From positions 1-8,013 of the forward strand of contig RFHZ01000041.1 in the NCBI GenBank assembly GCA_003696125.1: a DNA stretch of 8,013 nt, written 5' to 3'. Position numbers and translations under genes: made by a program. The notes below the pieces were generated by a model. That model saw only the letters and a list, made by a program, of their open reading frames with translations, was not told the origin of the DNA and did no database searches. Positions 1 through 5,425 of this stretch are shown here, in pieces. Numbering within the stretch: position 1 is the stretch's first letter; every line of letters starts with the position of its first letter. This stretch comes from Nitrospinota bacterium. GTDB taxonomy: Bacteria > Tectomicrobia > Entotheonellia > J063.

Positions 1-369
1 CATGCGCTCCTTGCTCCCTTCAGCCAGGTTTTTGCCTGTGACATCGATCCTCTGGCCATTGCCAACACCGTTGCCAATGCCCGCCTCAATAGAGTCGCCG
101 ATCGCATCCATTGCTGGGTCGGGAGCCTGGAAGCACTGCTTCCTACCACCTATCCCCTCATCTATGCCAACCTCCAGCGGTCCATCATCCTCCCCCTCCT
201 CCCCGCCTTTGCCCGGCACCTGAGCCCAGGAGGACATCTCCTGCTCAGCGGTATCCTGAGCTCAGAAGAAGGGATGCTCCGCGAGGCGATAACCGCCCAT
301 CCCCTCTTTGTTACCCGGGTTCGGCGTCTCGACGACTGGATACTCCTGGAGGTGGTAAGAGGGTCTTGA
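1..369 (+). CDS. prmA: Ribosomal protein L11 methyltransferase, C-terminal part (5' end outside window)
   Basis: This is the last 122 codons of a gene that enters from the left edge in frame 1 and stops at TGA 367-369. The protein is an AdoMet-dependent methyltransferase of the PrmA type, which in characterised bacteria methylates ribosomal protein L11 in the cytoplasm. Visible in the sequence are the AdoMet-binding strand and acidic loop VFACDIDPLAIAN (window residues 10-22), the ANLQ segment at about 56-59 where PrmA proteins carry ANIL, and the conserved LSGIL strand at 82-86 near the C-terminus. The visible part matches in layout the C-terminal 120 residues of the roughly 290-residue family. 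The Q in ANLQ is a variant of the usual residue. A related small-molecule or protein methyltransferase is possible because the N-terminal domain is not visible. Confidence 0.82.
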   Translation, partial: HALLAPFSQVFACDIDPLAIANTVANARLNRVADRIHCWVGSLEALLPTTYPLIYANLQRSIILPLLPAFARHLSPGGHLLLSGILSSEEGMLREAITAHPLFVTRVRRLDDWILLEVVRGS

Positions 370-374
370 CCTCG

Positions 375-394
375 CTGCGTGGGGCACTACGCAG
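375..394 (+). terminator. Possible weak terminator hairpin after prmA
   Basis: A perfect 6-base inverted repeat, CTGCGT (375-380) and ACGCAG (389-394), has an 8-base loop and begins 5 bases after the prmA stop codon. What follows (GATTCATCTGGTT) is only mildly T-rich, so this is not a canonical intrinsic terminator. Position is the main argument. It could equally be a chance hairpin, or act on transcripts coming from the other strand. Confidence 0.28.
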
Positions 395-465
395 GATTCA
401 TCTGGTTGACTGTTGGTCTATGAAAAGTCATGCAGAGGGAGGCTGAATCTGTACCAAGAAGATTC

Positions 466-489
466 CCCAGCAATGAGGGAAAAGCTGGG
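466..489 (-). terminator. Possible weak terminator hairpin after the aminotransferase gene
   Basis: A perfect 6-base inverted repeat, CCCAGC (466-471) and GCTGGG (484-489), has a 12-base loop and lies about 40 bases beyond the stop codon of the leftward aminotransferase gene. Read on the - strand, the hairpin is followed by GAATCTTCTTGG, which is T-rich but interrupted. It also overlaps the expected start of transcription from the leftward promoter at 494-521, so it could instead be a 5' structure of that transcript. Confidence 0.25.
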
Positions 490-493
490 CAGA

Positions 494-521
494 AGTATAG
501 TCCTCCGGGTTTACCTGTCAA
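494..521 (-). promoter_or_regulatory. Leftward sigma-70-type promoter with no obvious gene
   Basis: On the - strand, a perfect -35 hexamer TTGACA (516-521) is followed after 16 bases by TATACT (494-499), which is one base from the TATAAT consensus. Transcription would begin near 487 and run leftward through the gap and antisense to the end of prmA. No open reading frame with a ribosome binding site was found in the first 120 bases downstream. The match is among the best in the window, but it lies at the end of a gene rather than the start of one. It may drive an antisense or small RNA, serve a gene outside the window, or be chance. Confidence 0.45.
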
Positions 522-528
522 GCGGCTT

Positions 529-1869
529 TTAGGGAAGATTACTCCTGAGAGCCTTCACCACCGTGTCTATCCTTTCGAGCGTTTGCGTAATATCCTCCAG
601 GGTATGGGCAGCAGAAAAGCCGTGATGTCCTCCCCGGACCAGGGGACCATAACTCTGGAAGTAGACCCCCTGTTGCAGGCACTCCCGGTAGAACTTCTCT
701 GCCAATGCCGTATCTATCTGGGTGACTTGCCGGTAGTGTTTTACCTCCTCCCGGATCCCGAAGAAGAGTCCAAACCGGGCACCCAGACCCTGCACATGCG
801 CCGGGAAGTCATGGCGCCGGAAGATCTCCTCCAGCCCGGTATAGAGGGTATCGGCCAGCCGGTGGATGTGCGGGTAAAATCCTGGCTGGCGCATCTCCTC
901 CAGGGAGGCAAGAGCGGCCAGGACACCGAAAAGGTGTCCGGTATAGGTACCACTGTGTGCCACCTTCCCGCGAGGAGCAACCTGCTCCATGATCTCCTCT
1001 TTTCCGGCCACCACGGCCAGTGGGAGACCGTTGGCGATCGCCTTGGCCAGGGTACACAGATCCGGAGTGACCCCATAGTACTCCTGGGCTCCTCCCAGAC
1101 AGGTACGGAAGCCGGAGAGGACTTCATCGTAGATCAGCACCACGTTGTGACGGCTGGTCAATTCCCGCACCGCCTGCATGTACTCCCTGTCCGCCACGAT
1201 ACATCCCGAATTGTAGTTGATCGGCTCCATGATCACCGCGGCAAGCTCGTCTCCATGCTCGGCCAGCGCCTTTTCCAGCATCCCGATATCCTTCCAGGGG
1301 ATGACCAGGGTCAGATCGGCCAGGGCAGAAGGGATGCCGGCCGACTGGGGATACGGTTCGACATACCCGTCCGGTGTCAGGGAGGCCTGGGGGGCACTGG
1401 CGTTGAACATGACCTGTTCGTGGAGGCCGTGGAAGTGCCCTTCAAACTTGAGGATCTTCTCTTTTCCGGTATAGGCACGGGCCAGACGAATAGCGACCAT
1501 GGTCGCTTCGGATCCGGTGTTGACGAAGCGCACCCGCTCGGCACAGGGGATCACCTCCGTAATCAACTGGGCCAGCAGGGTATGAAATTCGGTCTCATAG
1601 CCACAGATGATCCCCAGGTCGAGTCCCCGCTCGATGGCCTGCCGCACACGGGGATGGTTGTGTCCCAGGAAGGTGGCACCATAGGAGAGGTTGTAGTCGA
1701 GATACTCCCTCCCCTCCAGATCGTAAATGCGGGGACCATCTCCCCGGCTGATGTAGAGGGGATAGCCGAGAGAGGGGTTAAAACGGGTGGTGGCCGAAAC
1801 CCCTCCGGCCAGGTACTGCTGCGCCGTGGCAAAAAGCTGTTCGAGTTGACTTGCCGGTACCGCCCTCAT
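529..1869 (-). CDS. Class III PLP-dependent aminotransferase, glutamate-1-semialdehyde aminomutase-like
   Basis: A fold-type I, class III pyridoxal-phosphate enzyme of 446 residues, close to the usual length. Family marks in order are GGVSATTRF (22-30, as in HemL-type enzymes), the phosphate-loop segment NTGSEA, the stretch AYTGKEKILKFEGHFHG (very HemL-like), YDEV with cofactor-binding D248, and LAKAIANGLP with the expected Schiff-base lysine K276. The D-to-K spacing of 28 is what I recall for HemL-type enzymes. The segment SGTYTGHLFG replaces the GTxSGNP pattern of true HemL, so haem biosynthesis is unlikely and the amino donor is unknown. The ATG at 1869 is chosen because GGAGGA (1875-1880) lies 5 bases upstream and a promoter lies further up. 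A longer reading from TTG at 1941 would begin inside that promoter's -35 box. It is divergent from the ABC ATPase and probably belongs functionally with the ThDP enzyme. Confidence 0.88.
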   Translation of the reverse strand: MRAVPASQLEQLFATAQQYLAGGVSATTRFNPSLGYPLYISRGDGPRIYDLEGREYLDYNLSYGATFLGHNHPRVRQAIERGLDLGIICGYETEFHTLLAQLITEVIPCAERVRFVNTGSEATMVAIRLARAYTGKEKILKFEGHFHGLHEQVMFNASAPQASLTPDGYVEPYPQSAGIPSALADLTLVIPWKDIGMLEKALAEHGDELAAVIMEPINYNSGCIVADREYMQAVRELTSRHNVVLIYDEVLSGFRTCLGGAQEYYGVTPDLCTLAKAIANGLPLAVVAGKEEIMEQVAPRGKVAHSGTYTGHLFGVLAALASLEEMRQPGFYPHIHRLADTLYTGLEEIFRRHDFPAHVQGLGARFGLFFGIREEVKHYRQVTQIDTALAEKFYRECLQQGVYFQSYGPLVRGGHHGFSAAHTLEDITQTLERIDTVVKALRSNLP

Positions 1870-1912
1870 CGCTCTCCTCCTTTTTTCCACCGGGAACCGA
1901 GACGTGTACCCC

Positions 1913-1941
1913 ATCCTAGAAGAGAGGATATGTTTTGTCAA
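1913..1941 (-). promoter_or_regulatory. Promoter of the aminotransferase gene
   Basis: On the - strand, a perfect TTGACA (1936-1941), a 17-base spacer and TAGGAT (1913-1918) form a good sigma-70-type promoter. The start of transcription would fall near 1906, giving a leader of roughly 37 bases that contains the GGAGGA ribosome binding site. The -35 hexamer also supplies the TTG codon of a longer possible reading frame, which argues against that longer start. Confidence 0.7.
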
Positions 1942-1959
1942 CCGGTACCTTTTTCTTTC

Positions 1960-1987
1960 TTGACCTTCTCGCTGGTTGTGCTATCTT
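1960..1987 (+). promoter_or_regulatory. Promoter of the PotA-like ATPase gene
   Basis: TTGACC (1960-1965), a 16-base spacer and TATCTT (1982-1987) resemble a sigma-70-type promoter. Transcription would begin near 1994, about 55 bases before the ATG. Its -35 box lies 18 bases from the -35 box of the divergent aminotransferase promoter, so one regulator bound between them could act on both genes. I see no clear operator palindrome there apart from a short GGTACC. Confidence 0.55.
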
Positions 1988-2049
1988 GCAAGGGAGGCCT
2001 CAGGGAAACATCCGATCATGCCCAGGCAGAAAGGGGGAAGAGCCAAAGG

Positions 2050-3141
2050 ATGGAGAACGTCGTGCAGCTTATCAACGTGACCAAACGTTACGGCAACACG
2101 ATAGCGGTGGATCACATCTCTCTGGAGGTCAAACGGGGAGAGTTCTTCTCCCTGCTCGGCCCCAGCGGATGCGGCAAGACCACCACCCTCAACATGATCG
2201 GTGGTTTCGTGGAACCGACCGAAGGGACCATCCTGATCGAGGGGAAGGAGATGCGGAATGCTCCCCCTTACCGACGCAATATCAACACGGTGTTCCAGAA
2301 CTATGCTCTCTTCCCACACATGACCGTGGCCGAGAACATCGGCTTCGGGTTGAAGATGAAGAAAGTGCCCCGGGCAGAGATCGCCAAACGGGTGGAAGAG
2401 ATGCTGCACCTGATTTCCCTGCCCGGGTACGGTTCCCGTAGGCCGGCGCAACTGAGCGGGGGAGAACAACAACGGGTGGCGCTGGCACGTGCCCTGATCA
2501 ACCAGCCAGCCGTATTGCTCCTCGACGAACCGCTCGGTTCCCTCGATTTAAAGCTGCGCAAGCAGATGCAGATCGAGCTGGCCAACATCCAGCAGCGCGT
2601 CGGGATCACCTTTATCTATGTCACCCACGACCAGGAAGAGGCCTTGACCATGTCCGACCGGATCGCGGTCATGGAGCGAGGACAGATCAAACAGGTCGGT
2701 ACACCGACCGAGATCTATGAGCACCCTCGCTCAAAATTCGTGGCCGACTTCATCGGGGTGTCCAACTTCTTCGAGGGGACAGTAGTGCGGGTGGAAGAGG
2801 ATAACGTTGCCGTGGTCACCACAGAGGACTCCCTCACCATATATGTCCGGATACGGGAGCGTGTTACCCCGGACACCTCCCTCTGTGTCGCCGTACGACC
2901 GGAGAGCATCACCCTCTCCCCTCCTCACCCCTCCAGAGAAAGGAACACCTTTCCCGGCATGGTCAGAAAGGTCTCCTATCTCGGAAACCATATCGAGTAT
3001 CTGGTGGAACTGGGTAACGAGAGATCCATCACCGTCTATCAACCCCGCCAGGCGGATGAGGAAGAACGGAGACGTTTTCAGGTGGGGGAAAAGGTTTCTA
3101 TCTCCTGGCTCCCGGACAAGGGGATCGTTCTACGCGAGTGA
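2050..3141 (+). CDS. PotA-like ABC transporter ATP-binding protein
   Basis: A cytoplasmic ATPase subunit of an ABC importer in the spermidine/putrescine, iron and sugar (PotA/MalK-like) class, 363 residues long. Motifs in order are Walker A GPSGCGKTT (37-45), Q-loop Q83 in NTVFQNYALFPHMT, signature LSGGEQQRVALARAL (135-149), Walker B LLLDEP (156-161), D-loop SLD (164-166) and switch histidine H193 in VTHDQEEA. A C-terminal TOBE-type domain from about 240 includes AVRPESI. All catalytic residues are present. No permease or substrate-binding protein lies next to it in the window, which is unusual for this class. The ATG at 2050 has only a distant G-rich tract (2033-2037). An in-frame GTG at 2062 has GGAG 6 bases upstream and could be the true start. 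The substrate cannot be read from the ATPase, so potA is used only as a likeness. Confidence 0.92.
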   Translation: MENVVQLINVTKRYGNTIAVDHISLEVKRGEFFSLLGPSGCGKTTTLNMIGGFVEPTEGTILIEGKEMRNAPPYRRNINTVFQNYALFPHMTVAENIGFGLKMKKVPRAEIAKRVEEMLHLISLPGYGSRRPAQLSGGEQQRVALARALINQPAVLLLDEPLGSLDLKLRKQMQIELANIQQRVGITFIYVTHDQEEALTMSDRIAVMERGQIKQVGTPTEIYEHPRSKFVADFIGVSNFFEGTVVRVEEDNVAVVTTEDSLTIYVRIRERVTPDTSLCVAVRPESITLSPPHPSRERNTFPGMVRKVSYLGNHIEYLVELGNERSITVYQPRQADEEERRRFQVGEKVSISWLPDKGIVLRE

Positions 3142-3186
3142 GGTAAAGCGACAAGACCTGGCCGGCAAGGGAGGAAATCTGCCCTC

Positions 3187-3215
3187 TTGATCGGGCCGTG
3201 CAGGGGGAGTATAGT
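3187..3215 (+). promoter_or_regulatory. Promoter for the GYD-protein and ThDP-enzyme genes
   Basis: TTGATC (3187-3192), a 17-base spacer and TATAGT (3210-3215) make a good sigma-70-type promoter in the 130-base gap after the ABC ATPase gene. Transcription would begin near 3222, leaving a leader of about 50 bases before the GYD gene. It suggests that the two downstream genes can be expressed apart from the ATPase. No clear intrinsic terminator was seen between the ATPase gene and this promoter, so read-through is also possible. Confidence 0.6.
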
Positions 3216-3271
3216 GAAAGGGGAGGTTCTCCAGGGGGTACGGGCAGGATCAGCGAGAAAGGAGGGGGGCT

Positions 3272-3565
3272 ATGCCGACGTACATCACCCTGATTCGCTT
3301 TACCCAGCAAGGGGTTGCCCAGATCAAGGAGAGTCCGGCACGACTCGAGAAGGCCAAAGAGGCGATCAAGGCAAAAGGAGGCGAGATGAAGGCCTTCTAC
3401 CTCACCATGGGTCAATATGATGCCGTGGCCATTAGCGAGGCACCCAATGATGAGGTGTATGCCGCAACACTCCTGGCCATCGCCTCGGCCGGTGCCATCC
3501 GTACCGAAACCTTACGCGCTTTTTCTGAGGAGGAATACCGACGCATCATCGCTGCCCTGCCCTAG
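3272..3565 (+). CDS. GYD-domain protein
   Basis: A 97-residue cytoplasmic protein that matches the GYD family over its full length. This is a family of small alpha/beta proteins of unknown biochemical role, apparently of ferredoxin-like fold. Visible features are the opening MPTYITLIRFTQQG, the IKESPARLEKAKEA helix, the family's name-giving segment as MGQYDAVAI (46-54, with Y49 and D50) and the closing SAGAIRTETLRAF strand. There is no signal peptide or membrane segment. The ATG has a strong AAAGGAGG site (3258-3265) 6 bases upstream. It has its own promoter at 3187-3215 and is followed 90 bases later by the ThDP enzyme gene, probably on the same transcript. Its neighbours suggest a supporting role in the metabolism of a carbonyl compound, but that is inference only. 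Confidence 0.88.
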   Translation: MPTYITLIRFTQQGVAQIKESPARLEKAKEAIKAKGGEMKAFYLTMGQYDAVAISEAPNDEVYAATLLAIASAGAIRTETLRAFSEEEYRRIIAALP

Positions 3566-3655
3566 TGCAGGGGGGAAGATGTCTGTCCAGAAAACTGCCA
3601 CGCGCCCCCTGGGGCCTGCGCAGTATGCCGGAAACCTGGAAGGAGGAAAGAGTTC

Positions 3656-5407
3656 ATGTCGCTGAGACCGATTACGGCCAATCCATCCCAGATCATGATC
3701 GAGCAACTGGTGGCCCTGGGAGTAAAATACGTTTTCTATAACTCCGGATCACGTGAAGCCCACTTCTTCGATGCCCTCCATGCCCACCCCCAGATCCATG
3801 GGATTCTCGGACTCCATGAAGGGAGCGTCACCGCCATGGCCGGAGGTTATGCGCAGGCCGGGCTGGCACCGGCCGTGATGGTGGTCCATCTTGGAGCCGG
3901 GCTGGCTCAATGCCTGGGACAACTCATCAATGTGTGGAGCGGGAGCCTGCCTGTCGTGGTCATTACCTTTGCCGGTGACACCGGGAGTTACGCTGACAGG
4001 ATCGGACTCGACCTCAGCCATAACGTCGGCCCAACCTTTATCGCTGCTCCTTTCACCAAGGCCAACTGGACGGTTATCGAACCGGAAGGGCTCCCCCAGG
4101 CCATATATCGCGCCCTGCTCGTGGCCAAGACCCCGCCGGTAGGTCCTGTGCATCTTGCCGTGTACGATCGACTGCTCGGTACCCAGCCGGTCACCACCAG
4201 CATCATAGAAGGAGGCCTTCCCGATGTACGCGCCGGTTATCCTGATGAGGCCGACCTGGAGGAGGTGATCCGGGTCTTGCACGATGCCGAGCGACCCCTC
4301 CTGTACGTGGGGGATGGGGTCTGGAAGAGTGGGGCAGAAGCCCAGGCCAAGACCCTGGCCGAGCACTTTGGCCTGCCGGTGGTGGGTGGCTGGGGCGAGA
4401 TGCGAAGCGTTCCCATCAAACACCCGCTCCACTGTGGGCGAATCGACCAGGCGATAGCCACCCTGAATCCGGACTGTATTCTCTGTATCGGGGTACGGCA
4501 TAGGGGACGGGGACGGCCGCAGGATTTCCAGGTGTTCTCCACGGCACGGCGGGTCATCGCCATCGGGGCAGATATGGAAAACCTCAAGAATATTCCGGGT
4601 CTGGACCTGGCCATCCTGGCCGACGAGCGGCGCACCCTCGAGCGTCTCATCGAGCTGTCCCAGGGTCATACAGCCTCTCAACGCTTTGCCCGGCGCCATG
4701 CCTGGGCCCTGGAGCAGGCGGCAACGCTGCGAGAACAGCGGAGAAAAGCGGCACAGCAGGTTGCCCCTCATGCTTCACATGTCCGACCCTGGGTTCTGGC
4801 CGATGCTTTAGACAAGGCCCTGGAGCGTTGCGGGGGAGGATGGGTGATGATCGAGCAGTTTGCCCTCGCACAAGATAGCCTGGAGGCCGCACCTGATGGG
4901 GGACGAAACGTCTACATGCGTGCTGCCGGCGGGTCAGAAGGGTACGGTATTGGAGGGACGATCGGCCTGAAGCTCGCCTTGCCCTCGCGGCCGGTGGTCG
5001 GACTGGTCGGTGATGGCTCCCTCTGCTTTGCCGACTCCGGACTCTGGAGTGCCGCGCATCACGGCATCCCGGTCCTCTACGTCATTCCCAACAACCGATC
5101 CTACGGCATTGTCGCCGGCTTCTTTGGGCAGGCCGAGGGGAAGATGAAAGAGCGCGGGGAGTATGATGGGGTCGTGCTGGACGGGATCGATCCGGTGAAG
5201 ATCGCGGAAGGTTTCGGCATCGAGGGAAGGCAGGTGCAGGAAGAGGCGCTTCTGGAGGAAGCGCTCGCCCAGGGACTGAAGGTGGTAGAGGAAGAGCAAC
5301 GCCCCTTCCTCCTCAACGTGCAACTCCCCCTGGGATTACCCCCAGGAGGACGGCCGGCCACACCGTTCCGTCTCGCCGCCACCCTGGGCAAAGCCACGGC
5401 CGTTTAG
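3656..5407 (+). CDS. Thiamine-diphosphate-dependent enzyme, benzoylformate decarboxylase/acetolactate synthase-like
   Basis: A 583-residue three-domain ThDP enzyme. The N-terminal Pyr domain carries S32 in NSGSRE, the cofactor-activating glutamate E55 in LHEGSVTAMAGGYA, and H78 in VVHLGAG. These line up with S26, E47 and H70 of Pseudomonas benzoylformate decarboxylase. H282 is a candidate for that enzyme's second active-site histidine. The C-terminal PP domain holds the metal/diphosphate motif GDGS (452-455) through N479-N480, with the usual spacing, and DSGLWSAAHHGIPVLYVIPNN resembles benzoylformate decarboxylase more than acetolactate synthase. It probably decarboxylates a 2-oxo acid or joins or cleaves carbon-carbon bonds next to a carbonyl; the substrate is unknown. 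The start ATG has AAGGAGG 9 bases upstream. It follows the GYD gene and probably shares its promoter. An oxalyl-CoA or sulfoacetaldehyde type activity cannot be excluded. Confidence 0.88.
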   Translation: MSLRPITANPSQIMIEQLVALGVKYVFYNSGSREAHFFDALHAHPQIHGILGLHEGSVTAMAGGYAQAGLAPAVMVVHLGAGLAQCLGQLINVWSGSLPVVVITFAGDTGSYADRIGLDLSHNVGPTFIAAPFTKANWTVIEPEGLPQAIYRALLVAKTPPVGPVHLAVYDRLLGTQPVTTSIIEGGLPDVRAGYPDEADLEEVIRVLHDAERPLLYVGDGVWKSGAEAQAKTLAEHFGLPVVGGWGEMRSVPIKHPLHCGRIDQAIATLNPDCILCIGVRHRGRGRPQDFQVFSTARRVIAIGADMENLKNIPGLDLAILADERRTLERLIELSQGHTASQRFARRHAWALEQAATLREQRRKAAQQVAPHASHVRPWVLADALDKALERCGGGWVMIEQFALAQDSLEAAPDGGRNVYMRAAGGSEGYGIGGTIGLKLALPSRPVVGLVGDGSLCFADSGLWSAAHHGIPVLYVIPNNRSYGIVAGFFGQAEGKMKERGEYDGVVLDGIDPVKIAEGFGIEGRQVQEEALLEEALAQGLKVVEEEQRPFLLNVQLPLGLPPGGRPATPFRLAATLGKATAV

Positions 5408-5412
5408 GAGCA

Positions 5413-5425
5413 TGGGGTCACCCCA
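5413..5425. other. Short palindrome at the meeting point of two convergent genes
   Basis: TGGGGT (5413-5418), a central C and ACCCCA (5420-5425) form a 13-base perfect inverted repeat spanning the 10-base gap between the ThDP enzyme gene and the convergent unknown gene. It includes the TGA stop of the latter. With no loop and no T-tract it is unlikely to be an efficient intrinsic terminator. No other candidate terminator for either gene was found in the gap. Confidence 0.3.

Noticed and set aside
370-528. Riboswitch, tRNA or SRP-type RNA in the gap after prmA
   Set aside because: I looked for tRNA T-loop and acceptor patterns, the SRP RNA core and common riboswitch cores (thiamine, cobalamin, glycine) on both strands and found none. 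Only two short hairpins and a leftward promoter remain.
1870-1941. N-terminal extension of the aminotransferase from TTG 1941
   Set aside because: The TTG is part of a perfect -35 box, the extension would be upstream of the predicted transcript start, and the ATG at 1869 has a strong GGAGGA site.
2018-2080. A 20-codon frame overlapping the start of the ABC ATPase gene
   Set aside because: The ribosome binding site match is poor and distant, and short frames like this are common. I see no attenuator-type codon runs.
430-3141. A 903-codon + strand open frame that ends as the ABC ATPase
   Set aside because: Its first 540 codons lie antisense to the aminotransferase gene and encode no recognisable protein. 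Homology to ABC ATPases begins only at about 2050, where a promoter and start codon precede it. It is an accident of base composition, not a fusion protein.
3566-3655. Terminator between the GYD and ThDP genes (GCCCC-CT-GGGGC)
   Set aside because: The loop would be only two bases and no T-tract follows. The two genes are more likely on one transcript.
3579-3665. A 28-codon frame between the GYD and ThDP genes that overlaps the ThDP start
   Set aside because: The purine tract before its ATG is only 3 bases away, the product has no recognisable features, and the ThDP gene has its own strong ribosome binding site inside this frame. A leader peptide cannot be excluded but is not supported.
3749-4771. 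A 340-codon - strand open frame opposite the ThDP enzyme gene
   Set aside because: It is a shadow of the real gene. The + strand frame contains all ThDP motifs, and the antisense product shows no family features.
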